A stretch of DNA of 64,000 bases from Lithobates sylvaticus (lineage: Eukaryota > Chordata > Amphibia > Anura > Ranidae): contig CM053034.1 of the NCBI GenBank assembly GCA_028564925.1, positions 148,984,052 through 149,048,051 of the forward strand, written 5' to 3'. Below are positions 1-11,363 of the stretch, piece by piece. The notes below the pieces were generated by a model that saw only the letters and a list, made by a program, of their open reading frames with translations, searched no databases and was not told where the DNA came from. The position numbers were made by a program, and so were the translations under genes. The number at the start of each line of letters is the position of its first letter. The stretch's first letter is position 1.

Positions 1-7
1 CACAATA

Positions 8-27
8 TTTATTTATTTATTTATTTG
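8..27. repeat. (ATTT)n microsatellite
   Basis: Short run of TTTA/ATTT tetranucleotides at the left edge of the window. Simple sequence, no gene. Confidence 0.8.
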
Positions 28-2700
28 CATAGTATTTATTCACTATTTTGTATACTAGCGCTACTGATTCACCCTATTTATGTTGCATTTTTAGGTTGAA
101 TTGCAGATTTTACAGATTCATCATATCAAACAGATATTTTGAATCCTATATATTATTTTGAATCCTACAATATGATTCTGATGCAAAATGGTGCTCCTTA
201 GGTCCTTGTTGGTCCCATTGCTAATCCCAGGGACATAGGCACCTCTCCTCGATGTTCAGATGATGATTGATATGCTTTAACCGTAGGCTAATATATGGTT
301 GGTTCACCTTGTGTTTGTAAGTGATGTGAATATGTGAGTGTATATATATATATATATATATATAAAATACGTATGGTGATGCATAAAAACCATAATAACT
401 GTCCATGTTGTAGACAAATTACTCTCTCCAGCTGAAGATGGTTACAAAACGTGTCAAGTTCAATCCCTACAATCGTTGCACAAACCAATATTAGATCTAT
501 AGATAGTATATAGTGCCACGCTCCACTATTCCTAATTACACCTTCAGCTAACAAAACATACTACTTATATATCTGTGTATATCTTATTAAGACAAATCAT
601 GGATGCAAAAACATATGAAATGTAGAAATAAAATAGTGAGTAAACACATAAGTAAAATGAAAAAGTGTGAAAAAATTGAAAATCACAAAATCACAAAAAG
701 TGCTGGTGAGCTGTAAGTGAAAACGAGTTCTTAGTGCCTTTAACTGCAGTGACACTAATATACACAGTTCATAGTAATGTGAAATCCTCTTTAAATCTTC
801 TCAATCATTTCCATTGATGTACTTTCACCTGGGGCAATGGACCACATATGTTATGGTCTATAATCGCTTTGGCCCTTCAGACCGGACCAGAGGAAATCCT
901 CCCAGCTATAGGCAACAAATGAACATTTCTTCTCCTCTCCTATGTTCCTCCACTCAGCCATATACATGCAAAGAAAATATACATAGTGCTTTATCTCTAA
1001 AACCACATATATTTATTAAAACGCAATAACTCCAGGAATACTACTCACATTTTATGGGTGCTTGCAGCACACCAAATTGTACATACTTGTAGCCACAAAC
1101 AGTAATGTGCCACTCTGTCCACCAGTACCAATTCTCCAGGGTGTCACAATAGGAATGGTTGCAAAGTCCGGGGTATCCTGCACGAGTGCTGTGATGTCAA
1201 GCCCCCCCCAGGCGTTGCGCCACAGGGACACATGGCTTCCTCAGAGGGATATGATTCTTTTATTCACATATCAGCGCAAAGGGTTTTGCATAGTATTTTA
1301 AATCAACATTGGATGTTGTGTTAATGTTGGTGTTTGTGGGGTTTTGGAGGGACTTTTTGGGGGTTGGGTGTTGTCAATGCAGTATTATATCAGACTTTCA
1401 TTGTTTTTATGATATAAAAACATTTTTAGGCAATCTTAATAAATGTCTTTTTTATTTATTTTTTAACAGTAGACTTTCATGCAAATGTACTACAAAAGAA
1501 AATAAAATCTAATAACATTTCAGCAAGCTATTTATAATGGTTTATGGCTGCATGCAACTCTGTTGAATGTCATCTAAAACTAGGAGGACACATGCAAAAT
1601 GACAGTGATAGGGAAACAAATGTGAAACCTTTTAAATTACCTGGCTGAAAATGTGTTTTCATGTGCATCTTTGCAAGGAGGGAATACTATCATGAATACT
1701 AATGAACACTCATAATTTTTTAAGGTTATGGTATATATCATGCCTCAAATATATGGGTCTCTGACACCCACAGTATCCTTTTTAGTACCATAGTGGAGTA
1801 CCTAGCATTCTAATATATGGTCATAATTCTGAGTATTAAAATAGCTTGATGCTTAAAATTAGAGGAGAATTTATTAAAATATTGTAAAGTCCTGTTTGAA
1901 TTTTATTGGAAATGCTTATATATTTTTAACATATTTCTTCTGGCACATTTATGACCCTAAACATTGTAAATAATTTGACACAATCCATCATAAAATGCAC
2001 TTTTAAACATTATAATGTAACCAGTTTAAATTCAGGCTTGACAGGTCTAAGAAGATGAAGTGATGCATGCTTGGAAGTGGAGATATCTGACCATGACAAT
2101 GAGTGCTGGATGTAACAAAAATTTGCATACACATGGTTCAGAGCATGTCACATGAACATATGTGTCTGCATCACTATATTGTTCCTTCAGTATCTCCAGC
2201 AAAGCTTATATTTGCAACATTTCTAGAGACCGACAGCTTGTCGGGTGAACTGTCAAATTTACAAAATCATGCACCCTGGAGGTTAGATCTTTACGCTTGC
2301 CTTCCGAGGTCTGCCTGACTACTATGTCCATTATGATAACAAGGCCACTTCGCATTTTCTCTGTTGGATCTTCCGAATTATCTTTATATTTTGAGAAATA
2401 GATTAGGAATTATACTCATCTTGCTGCAGCAATAGGAATGAGACATCCAGTAACTACATATCTAGAAGATGTAAAATAGCCTTGTGAGTGACTGAACCTG
2501 CCAGTATCCACCAAAAACTTCTGCACAGAATGTAATGGGATTACTTTGGGGACACAGACTGCAACAAAACACCAACACACCTTTTCCCTAATGAATTGTA
2601 AAAGGATTAAAAGATTCATCAGGTTATAATTGCTATATGTGTCTCCTTGGTACACTGACAACCTCTCTCCTAATTTCTTGCCTTGGTGTTACAGGGTCAT
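28..2700. other. AT-rich intergenic DNA, no gene seen
   Basis: No open frame here has recognisable protein content; those present are short and AT-biased. A (TA)n run occupies 341-364. A GC-richer patch near 1150-1250 and another near 810-905 may be old repeats, but I could not assign either to a family. Confidence 0.6.
341..364. repeat. (TA)n microsatellite
   Basis: About twelve TA dinucleotides in a row. It creates a spurious Tyr-Ile repeat in minus-strand frames. Confidence 0.9.
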
Positions 2701-2737
2701 AAAGTAGGGTGAAATTTCCCCAACCTGGTAAAGCTCC

Positions 2738-2960
2738 TTTCTTATTAGCGCATCCTCAAAGTTGCACGATTTCCAGTGCGACTTTGAAGCGTGACTTTGA
2801 TGCAACTCTTGGTGCGATTTTGATATGATTTTACATTGTATGGATCAAACTCCCATCAAAAGTCGCATCAAAGTAGTGCATTCACCATTTCAAAGTTTCT
2901 GTGACTTTAAGTCGCAGTGATTTGAATGGGTACCATCGAATAGAATGGTGTGAATGGACT
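2738..2960. repeat. dispersed repeat built of inverted GCGACTTT-type motifs
   Basis: Several copies of GTGCGACTTTGA / AAGTCGCA-like words appear in both orientations, giving a hairpin-rich stretch. The pattern resembles a short dispersed frog repeat. Ends and target duplication were not resolved, so the family is left open. Confidence 0.4.
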
Positions 2961-3060
2961 CTTAAAGTCAGCAATAAAATCTTGACAAGTCCATCGAGTC
3001 TGCCCCTTTTTCTTTTGTTTTTATATTTATACATGGTTTTGCTTTTTTATTATTGTTTTG

Positions 3061-4380
3061 TGTTTTTTTTTTTTTTCACTGTGGCTGAGTATAGATCTAT
3101 GTTTGACCCAAGCATCTTTGAATCAACTAAAAGTCTATTCCAAGCATCAACTACTCTTTCAGTAAAATAATACTTTCTAAGGTTAGTTTTGAACTTTATA
3201 ATGCAAAAAGCCGCGCTAATTAAATTAGTATGAATAAAATACCAAGAAGTGAAAAACAATATTGATCAATAAGTATATGTGCAAAATCAAATAAATGAGA
3301 ACCACCATTAAAAGTCCAGTGAAGTCTTATGTGACTAAAAAAAATCTTATGTATGACAATATGAAGTCCAAATTAGTGACTGTAAAAAAATCCACCAGAT
3401 ACACCGTGATCCACCACCACTCTAAAGATGTGCTTACCAGAAGGCAAGCTTGGATAAGCCTGTAATTCAGTAATATCGGGATATGACCTGGACCATCAGG
3501 ACTCAGCACCAATACAAATCTCCACAAACATGATTGACCAAGGACCAGAATTTCTGCAGTGTTATCCCTTCAGATCAGCCTTAACATGCGAACTCTCCAG
3601 GGATAATAAGCCAGGAATCGCTCAGCAACAGCATGTAATTATATGAAGACAAGGGATGCTCCCATAGTGTGATACCAGATAAAAAATTTATTAAACAAAG
3701 ATAAAAAATCCTACTTACACAAAAGAAATGTGCACTAGCAGAAGGTAAAATTAAAGTAAAATACGCCGGCCGGCTAGCAATCCACCCGCCCTCAATGCGG
3801 AACGTGATGACGTCAGTGCGTCAGCCACCCTACGTCTATTGACGTCTTCTGGGGAACCTAGTTTTGAACTTTCCTTGTGCTAGTTTGAGGTCATGTCCCT
3901 GTGTTCTTGATCTTTGCTTCATGTTAAAAATACTGCCCTCTTGAACCTTTTTCACCCCTCTGGTCTGGTTTCAGTCTTAACCCTCCTTTCCCTTCTTTCT
4001 TTCAGACTGTACATATTAAGTTCCTGAAGTCTCTCCTGATATGTTTTATCCCTCAGATCTTTCACCATTTTTGTTACCTGTCTCTATCTTATCAATAACT
4101 CTTTGTAAGTGAGGTCTACAGAACTGGACTTAATATTCTAAATAAGGTCTAACTAAAGATCTACAGTATATAGGGGAATCAAGACCTTCTTCCTCCTGCT
4201 GGTGACATCCCCCCAGTGATGCAGTATAGAATTCTTTTTGTTTTTCCCATTGCATGACCACACTTTTTTGCTCAATTTGCAGTGATCTGAAATAAGTACT
4301 CCAAAATCTCACTGTATCCCCAATAGTGAAATCCATCAATGGATACTTTTTCCCTGGACACATTATTATTTTTAAAAAAA
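3061..4380 (-). mobile_element. L2/CR1-like LINE, 3' fragment, split by an insertion
   Basis: Read on the minus strand this is the end of a non-LTR LINE. The C-terminal coding remnant lies at 4130-4363, followed by a decayed tail that ends in an A-tract (T-run at 3061-3076 on the plus strand). The blocks 3077-3197 and 3859-4380 are continuous with each other once the 661-bp insertion at 3198-3858 is removed. No reverse-transcriptase core is present, so the copy is strongly 5'-truncated. The clade call (L2 or CR1) comes from the look of the tail and is uncertain. Confidence 0.6.
3198..3858. mobile_element. 661-bp retroposed insertion with 14-bp target duplication
   Basis: The 14-mer TAGTTTTGAACTTT occurs at 3184-3197 and again at 3859-3872, directly flanking this block. 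A duplication of that length is typical of target-primed retroposition (LINE, SINE or Penelope), not of cut-and-paste transposons, which give 2-9 bp. The right part is GC-rich, with overlapping GACGTC/GATGACGTCA words and a CGCCGGCCGGC palindrome near 3765-3775. It may be a Penelope-type terminal repeat, but I see no coding sequence that proves this. Confidence 0.6.
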
Positions 4381-5207
4381 TATGGAACTACAGTTTCCAA
4401 TGCTTTTACCAATCTTCCATGATATTACAAACACCTTCAGGAAATTAGCCCTATTGCACACCTTTTTTGCCAACAGAAAACACACACATACCTTACCCAC
4501 CTACCCTGTACAATAAGGGAAAACATTGTATCTGATTCAAATGTTGTATGCAATGCTGAACATAGTGAGGAGCTTACCTTTCTAGTTACTTCCTTAGGTG
4601 AGTGAAGTCATCATTGGGGTAGAGAATTGATGTCACTTCATCACTTCTTTTCTTTACAAAAGAGCCATACACAGTAATAAGGCATCAATTACCTACCATG
4701 GACCTAAAAGCTGTGGAAGATCAATGGCTGCACACCCTGTAGTTTGATCCTTTTACCAGTAATGTGAGTTCAGGTTTGTTCACGCACTAAAAAACATTAC
4801 ATTTTAAAATACTCTCTTTATGGAAAAGCAGTGAATGGCCAGTGTAGACTTAACATTGGACAACATTTTTAGTGGAGCCCTTGGCACAGCAATCAGTATG
4901 CCATATAATAAGAAGGAGATGCTTTGCTTGCTTGTTATCACTATCTTTGTTATTTCCATGTAACTATATCCTTAGGAAAACATGTGATGGAATTCACAAA
5001 ACAAATTGGCAATGTGAGAACTACAGTGTGTATTTTAACTAGGCTCCAATGCTAGCTGAGTTGACATTACACAGACCATTTAATAAAACACTCCAGAAAT
5101 ACTGCCTAGATCATTTGGGTTCTTAGGACCCATACACACTATTAGATTTTCTGCAGATATTTGTCTTCAGATTTACCAAAACCATGTAATATGAGGTCAA
5201 ACCTCAA
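4381..5207. other. intergenic, nothing recognised
   Basis: Unremarkable mixed-composition DNA without supported open frames or clear repeats. Confidence 0.6.
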
Positions 5208-5641
5208 TGCTGCGTACACACGATCGGAAATGCTGCCAGCGAAAGACCAATGTGAGCTTTTGGTTGGAAAATGCGAACGTGTGTATGCTCCATCGGACTT
5301 TTGCTGGTGGCATTTCCGCCAGCAAAAGATTGAGAGCCGGTTCTCAATTTTTCGGTCGGAAAAAGTTCCGATCGGAAATTCCGATTGTCTGTACCAATTC
5401 CGACGTGCAAAATTCCTACGCGTGCTCGGAAACAATTCGATGCATGCTCGGAAGCATTGAACTTCATTTTCTCGGCTCGTCGTAGTGTTGTACGTCAACG
5501 CGTTCTTGACGATCGAAAGTTCAGAGAATTTTTGTGTGACCGTGTGTATACAAGCCAAGCTTGAGTGGAATTCCGTCTGAAAAACCATCCAAGTTTTTTC
5601 TGACGGAAAATCTGCTTGTGAGTACGGGGCATTAGTGTGGA
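5208..5641. mobile_element. PIF/Harbinger-type MITE, copy 1
   Basis: Starts TGCTGCGTACACACGATCGG and ends in the inverted counterpart GTACGGGGCA, followed by TTA. The interior is rich in TCGGAA/TTCCGA words in both orientations, giving overlapping open frames on both strands that are not genes. Two sister copies at 27,805 and 32,483 have matching 3-bp TWA duplications, the signature of PIF/Harbinger. In this copy the left flank is CAA rather than TTA, so its duplication has decayed. Confidence 0.7.
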
Positions 5642-5957
5642 TTTCAGGTGAACTTAAAGTGCAAAAGTAAACAAGCATAGTTCTTTACAATTTAGCCAAA
5701 AATGCAATAGATTATGCAAAAACATCTCACATTGTTCAGGTAAGCATTAAATATTTGTTTCCCCAGCATTTCCTGGTATGGAAGATGTCTAATCCGCCCA
5801 GATGCATCATGGGAGCTTGGAGTCATCATGGATCCTTCTCTTTATCTGTCTAGTGCTCTAAATTGACTTGAGAGATTGTATGGAAGATGCCTTATCAGTC
5901 TCCCAAGTAGCATCTCAAAGTTCTAGTCAACATGTAACCAGGAACTCTTATGCCCCT
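5642..5957. other. intergenic, nothing recognised
   Basis: About 300 bp between two fragments of the same MITE family; no gene or repeat assigned. Confidence 0.5.
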
Positions 5958-6070
5958 GCATCGAATTGTTTCCGAGCATGCGTAGGAATTTTGCATGTCG
6001 GAATTGGTACAGACGATCGGAATTTCCGATCGGAACTTTTTCCGAAAAATTGAGAACCTGCTCCCAATCT
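5958..6070 (-). mobile_element. PIF/Harbinger-type MITE, internal fragment
   Basis: Matches the reverse complement of the interior of the 5208-5641 copy with few differences, then stops abruptly where LINE sequence begins at about 6071. Both outer ends are missing. Confidence 0.75.
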
Positions 6071-6510
6071 TCAAAGGATCAATCGAAGGCAACCTATACT
6101 CTATAATCTCTTACTATGCCCCCAATAAAGGTCAAACTAAATTCTTCAAAGTTCTCCACAAAACCCTGCCCCCCCTCATAGAGGGCAAGGCCATCTTTGG
6201 AGGGGACTCAAATGTAGCCTTTGAGCAAGGGCTTGACAAGTCGAGACCCCCAAGGCCCAGCTGACACGCCCCACCAAGGTGAGCCTGAACATAGCAAAAT
6301 CCCTTCATTCCCACGGTCTGGTCGACATTTGGAGAGAATAGAACCCCTCAAAAAGGGACTATACACACTACTACGCCCCCAACAGTCCTATGCCAGAATA
6401 GACCATATTCTGGTGCCCCCCAACCTTATCCCATAAACACATAAAGCGACCATCATAGACGCTGTCTGGTCGGACCACTCATTAGTCCTCACTAGGTTGT
6501 CGGGATTGCA
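6071..6510 (+). pseudogene. LINE endonuclease domain, C-terminal half
   Basis: Translation near 6095-6215 gives SIISYYAPNKGQ followed about 30 residues later by IFGGDSNVAFEQG, the paired motifs of an apurinic-like endonuclease (normally Y-APN and GGDFN). The closing motif SYARIDHILVP then WSDHSLV is at about 6395-6490, with the SDH catalytic His in place. Stops and frame changes between these motifs show it is dead. The N-terminal catalytic part is missing because of 5' truncation. Confidence 0.8.
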
Positions 6511-7042
6511 GTGGCGACTTAACAAATCCATCCTTAGTGACCCTGTCAAAACCACTGAAATAGAGAACTCCCTAAAGGAATACTTCCGTCTCAACAATGT
6601 AGGGGACATCTCCCCTGAGGTTCTCTGGGTAGCCTTTAAAGCCACCATTAGTGGCAAAATAATCAGTATAGCAACTCAACTCAAAAAAGAGAGGCTAATA
6701 GACATTAAAATCCTTGAAAATAAGAAGTGCCCCTCTAAAGCCCTAGTGGAACAATTGGACGCTGTCAGGCTGGAACTGAATCTGGCTCTCACGGTAAAAG
6801 CGGAGAAGCACATCCGCTGGAGTGGAGCAAAATTCTACCACCAAAAAGCTAAAATTGGCCCTATGTTGGCCTCCAAGCTGTCCCCACAACCCCGTACCCA
6901 CTTCCTACCTAAGATCAAAATCGCAGGACACCCTCCTTCAGCCAACCCAAACAAGATACTTGAAGCCTTCCCAGAGTTCTACACCAAGCTGTATAGCATG
7001 ACCCCCACTAACAAGGACCCCATGGTATCCAGTTTTTTCTGA
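6497..7042 (+). pseudogene. LINE linker between endonuclease and reverse transcriptase
   Basis: A 181-residue open stretch rich in Lys, Glu and Leu, matching the position of the helical linker of L1-type ORF2 proteins. Its end, PEFYTKLYS, resembles the conserved F-x-x-L-Y motif just before the reverse transcriptase. No catalytic residues are expected here. It is the longest undisturbed frame near the 5' side of the element. Confidence 0.7.
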
Positions 7043-7084
7043 GATCTCCCAATACCAACGCTCTCCTCTGAACATAAAGACATT

Positions 7085-7900
7085 ATGGAGGTGGGCTTTT
7101 CTGTTGAGGCGATAAAGGAGGTCATTAAGAACCTCAAAATGGGTTTGGCCCCTGGCCCTGATGGACTGTCTGTGCCATACTTCAAGGCATTCGCAGATAC
7201 TTTAGCACCTCACATGGCAAAAAATGTTAATGCGAAAGCACAGGGATCTCTTTTAGATCCCCAACACCGTCTACATAATGATAATCTCCAAACCGAATAA
7301 GAACCCGGAGGAGGTAGAGAACTATAGACCTATCTCCCTCATTAATAACGACCTCAAGATACTGATGAAAATCCTGGCCAATCGTCTAGCCTCCTTTATT
7401 AAACGGTACGTCCATAAAGACCAAGTCGGGTTTATCCCGGGCAGACAGGGGCCAGACCAAATCAGAAGGGCTATTGATATAGTTTCCCTTCTACAATCTG
7501 GTTGGGACAGGGGCCCCAAACAAGAAGGGGGGCTTCTATCCCTAGACGTACACAAGGCTTTCGACAGTAGAATCCCCCTACATTTTCACACTCATGGAGT
7601 AATGGGGTTTCGGTAGGCGCTTCATGGGAATTCTACACTCCCTCTACTCCACCCCAAAAGCTATGATTTGCCTCCAAGGACACTACTCGAAACCATTCAA
7701 CATTGCTAGGGGCACCAGACAGGGATGCCTCCTGTCTCCCTTAATCTTTGCTATTGCCGTCGAGACACTGGCGATAGCTATACGTTCCAACCCCAATATC
7801 CAAGGAGTTACTTGTGGTGCCCAGACCCATAAATATGGCCTTTTAGCTGCTGATATGCTGCCTTATCATAACCTCCCCCATTACGTCTCTCCCTAACCTC
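7085..7900 (+). pseudogene. LINE reverse-transcriptase core (broken)
   Basis: Visible in order: GLAPGPDGLSVPYFKAF (7143-7190), then NYRPISLINNDLKILMKILANRL (block 7319-7390), DQVGFIPGRQ (7420-7450), LSLDVHKAFDS with the motif-A Asp (about 7540-7570), then GTRQGCLLSPLIFAIA (7711-7755). The motif-C box, usually F/Y-A-D-D, reads LLAADML at about 7842-7862, so the first catalytic Asp is replaced by Ala. At least three frame changes separate these blocks. The order and wording fit the L1/Tx1 superfamily. Confidence 0.85.
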
Positions 7901-7927
7901 TGTAAAGCACTAAACTATTTCACAAGG

Positions 7928-9120
7928 GTGTTGGGTCTCCGGGTAAACTACGCTACATCCCATGCCCTTAACATCACACTAAAACCGGACTTAGTGGAGA
8001 CGCTACAAAGCTCCTTTGAGTTTCGGTGGAATGACACTTCCATAGAATACTTAGGGATCAACCTTAAAATAGAACACCTGTATTCATCGAACTTCCCACC
8101 CATATACCAGAAACTTGAGTCAGAAATTAAGATTTGGGCTAGAGGGGAACTATCCTGGTTGGGTAGGATTCACTTCATAAAAATGACACTCCTTCGCCGA
8201 CTGCTATACTTAGTTAGAGCTAATACGATTAGCATAAGAAAAGATCATCCGCAATCTCTTCAAAGGAAAGTCATCAAGTTCATTTGGGGAGGAGCAGAAC
8301 ACAGGTTACCACGAAACACCCTTTTCCGACTGTGGACGCAAGGGGGGCTATGTCTACCAAGACTGCTATGGTACTTCCAAGCTGCAAGACTAGCACAATT
8401 CTCCACGGTTTATTCCAGATCTGAAAAAACAGACTGGATACAAATAGAGAGACAGGCTGCCTCCACTTACACCTTAGACTACTTATTATGGATCCCACCC
8501 AGGGAGAGACCCCCATACTCTCACCTATCTTCTCACAATCCCTGACCCTATGGGACAGATTGAAAACTGAGACCTCCCTGACCTCTGAATGCTGACCCCT
8601 AGCTCCCATTTTCAACAACCCAGACTTCACTCCGGGCCAATAAACCGTACACTTCAGGCTTCTCCAGATACAACACTATCTTCACAAAATCTGGAAAGGA
8701 AAACCCATCCCGCCAAGATTCACACCTTATGAATTATGGTCAGGATGGGCCAAGGTACAGAGGGGTGGAATCTCTGTTATCTACCAGTCACTAACCCATC
8801 AGTCTTGCAAAGCCCCATTCATGTCCGCATGGAAAAATGATCTCCAAATTCAATGGAACCAGGAAAAATGACAGATGTCCTTTTCCAGAGCCTATAAGGG
8901 GATAAGGAATATTTGCCTAGTAGAATCTAGCCTCAAAGTGATGACCAGATGGTACCTCACCCCTGCCAAACTAGCTCACATGTATCCCTCTGCTAACCCT
9001 CACTGCTTCAGAGGGTGTAAAATTACAGGCTCTATTGCCCACATTTGGTTGGAATGTCCCAGAATTAGGCCTTTCTGGAAAAGGATGTTCAACCTGATCC
9101 AAAAAGTGACTCACCTCTAG
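7928..9120 (+). pseudogene. LINE ORF2 C-terminal region
   Basis: The 205-residue frame at 7928-8545 carries the post-RT block with WARGELSWLGRIHFIKM, then KFIWGGAEHRLPRNTLFR and TQGGLCLPRLLWYFQAARL, all typical of L1/Tx1 ORF2 ends. A further block at 8875-9120 includes RWYLTPAKLAHMYP and HIWLECPRIRPFWKRMF, the usual RWYLTP and C-x-H-x-W-x-C-P-x-x-x-x-FW signature before the stop. Several stops lie between the blocks. Confidence 0.85.
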
Positions 9121-9850
9121 GTCCCAAGAAAAATTGATCCTACTGGGCTCCAAGTTGACAATTGCCAAGGCAGCCCAGGGTCTCCTTCATGGCTGCCGAA
9201 CTTAAAATATAATGGATTATGTGCCAGGAGAAGTTGACCAGTGTTTTGCTAGACTCAAAAGTTCAGTTTGAATCGACCTTGAAACCCTGGGCCCAACATG
9301 TGTGTATTGGTCTCACTCCTGGGGTACAGACATAAGAATTACGCTTCTTTTCCCCACCTTCACCCCACCTCCTGTTGATTGGCTTCTCTTTCTTCTCCCT
9401 CCTCTTCCCCTCTCCACTCGGTCCCCCCCTTTCATGTACACTATGGCCCTTCACTACAATCATATTAACTTTGTAGATTAAGTGCCTCTAGGCACTTAGG
9501 TCTAAGGGCCCTCCCCTCTGGGCATACAGGCTAGGTACCTAAACTACTCTTCCCTATGCAAAACTCATTGCCTACCCCTGGTAACAGTTACACTCCGGAT
9601 GCTTGAGGGTGGCTTTCCGGGCACAGTATGATCCCTACCGGGGTCCCGGGAGTGCCTCTCCGGGCTCCTAGAACCAGAAATCTTCCGTCATGAGTGATAT
9701 ACGAAGATAGAAGTGCAGATTCAGAGTTATAAGCCTAATACTCCAACTGTTTTACTTATCTGTAAGTTAGTAGGCTCCTTCAATGCCTTGCAAGAAATTT
9801 GTATTTCATGTATATTGGTTTTTAAACTAATAAAAATCTTTGAAAGAAAA
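9121..9850 (+). other. LINE 3' UTR and terminal A-rich tail
   Basis: Non-coding stretch following the LINE C-terminus, C/T-rich in the middle (9340-9430), closing with an AATAAAAA signal-like sequence at about 9828-9835 and GAAAGAAAAAAC at the end. It marks the 3' boundary at about 9850. Confidence 0.65.
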
Positions 9851-10830
9851 AACAATATCCCAAGCTTTGAACATCTCACGGAGCATCATCCGAAAATGGA
9901 AAGAGTATAGCACAACTGTAAACCTACAACTTTTAGTCGTGCACTTCACAAATCTGGCCTTTATGGAAGAGTGGCAAGAAGAAAGCCATTGTTGAACGAA
10001 AGCCATAAGCAGTCCTGTTTGCAGTTTGTGGGAAGCCATGTGGGGGATACAGCAAACATGTGGAACAAGGTGCTCTGGTCAGATGAGACCAAAATTGAAC
10101 TTTTTGGCCTAAAAGCAAAACGCTATGTGTGAACACACCATTCCCACTGTGAAACATGGTGGTGGCAGCATCATGTTGTGGGGGATACTTTTCTTCAGCA
10201 GGGACAGGGAAGCTTGTCAGAGTTGATGGGAAGATGGATGGAGCCAAAAACAGGGCAATCTTAGAAGAAAACTTGTTAGAGTCTGCAAAATATTTGAGAC
10301 TGGGGCAGAGGTTCACTTTCCAGCAGGACAACGACCTAAACATACAGCCAGAGCTACAATGTAATGGTTTAGATCAAAGCATATTCATGTGTTAGAAAGG
10401 CCCAGTCAAAGTCCAGACCTAAATCCGATAAGGAATCTGTGGCAAGACTTGAAAATTGCTGCTCACAGACACTCTCCAATCTGTCAGAGCTTGCGCTTTT
10501 TTGCAAAGAAGAATGGGCAAAAATGTCACTCTCTCGATGTGCAAAGCTGGTAGAGACATACCTAAAAAGACTTGCAGCTGTAATTGCAGTGAAAGGTGGT
10601 TCTACAAAGTATTGACTCGTCGGGGCTGAATACAAATGCACACTTTTCACATAATTATTTGTAAAAAATGTTGAAAACCATTTATCATTTTCCTTCCACT
10701 TCAAAATCATGTGCCACTTTGTTTTTGTGTTTGTCTATTATATTAAATACCAATAAAATACATTTACGTTTTTGGTTGTAACATGAAAAATATGGAATTT
10801 AAGGGGAATTATTACTTTTTCAAGGTACTG
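9851..10830 (+). mobile_element. Tc1/mariner transposon relic
   Basis: A 5'-truncated Tc1 element in plus orientation. Its right terminus, ATTACTTTTTCAAGGTACTG, is a recognisable decayed Tc1 inverted repeat preceded by the common GGTTGTAACATG subterminal word. The left half, including the first helix-turn-helix and left inverted repeat, is missing; the sequence begins directly at the LINE tail. The coding core is described separately. Confidence 0.85.
9875..10610 (+). pseudogene. Tc1-like transposase, inactive
   Basis: Frames read in turn give SIIRKWKEYST (end of the second DNA-binding helix region), WSDETKIELFG or its decayed form around 10077-10108 (second catalytic region), HTIPTVKHGGGSIMLWG at about 10131-10180, FQQDNDLNIQPE at about 10318-10353, and [19 protein letters not shown] near 10400-10455. 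In active Tc1 proteins the last motif reads NPIE; here it is NPIR, so the third catalytic acidic residue is lost. In-frame stops confirm that it is dead. Confidence 0.85.
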
Positions 10831-11363
10831 CATGTGCTAAAATGCAAGCTCTTTCTCATTGTTTTTAAAAAAATGTCACCTGTAGAACATTTAACCATAA
10901 ATTGGTATATTTATCTGATTCCCAATGTTCAATGTCATAGAAAAGACTATAAGTATATGAGACTGAATGTTTAAAAGTAGTTCCTTGAACACCAATATTT
11001 TCAAACTCAGATTTATTTTAAGGCAGAACTTGATGAGCACTTCCCTATTGTTTCAAAGCATAGAAGTCAACTGTTTAATAAAAACAGTGCCTTTATTTTC
11101 TTTTTAAATGGTCTATAACTGTTGTGTTTTAATGCACACATTGTAATACACTAAAAAGTATGTGTCCAAATTCCCAATAACAAAAATGCTTTCTGTTCTC
11201 ATCTCAAAACTGAAGTGCAGTTCATTTTGGAAAAGTTTGACATGTATTTTTTCTTCATTATTGTGTGTTGTAAGGCTCATAAAAGTAAATGGCAATGCCT
11301 TAAAAACATGAATTTGTATTCATTGGTAACAGGTATTAACAAACCTTTGTCAGTAGCTGTTAC
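10831..11363. other. AT-rich spacer, no gene seen
   Basis: About 530 bp of A/T-rich DNA between the Tc1 terminus and a hAT MITE. No supported feature. Confidence 0.6.

Larger units (their letters stand above)
6071..9850 (+). mobile_element. L1/Tx1-type LINE, 5'-truncated and decayed
   Basis: One 3.8-kb non-LTR retrotransposon in plus orientation. It starts inside the apurinic-type endonuclease domain, continues through reverse transcriptase and the C-terminal region, and ends in a 3' UTR with AATAAAAATCTTTGAAAGAAAA at its close. The coding region (ORF2-like) is broken into many frames. The C-terminal Trp/Gly-rich block is characteristic of the L1/Tx1 superfamily, not of CR1 or L2. Left neighbour is a cut MITE and right neighbour is the interior of a Tc1 element, so the insertion site has been rearranged. 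Confidence 0.85.

Noticed and set aside
5142-5678. 178-residue minus-strand frame at the 5.2-kb MITE
   Set aside because: It spans an entire PIF/Harbinger MITE and its flanks; overlapping frames on both strands come from inverted TCGGAA words. No domain.
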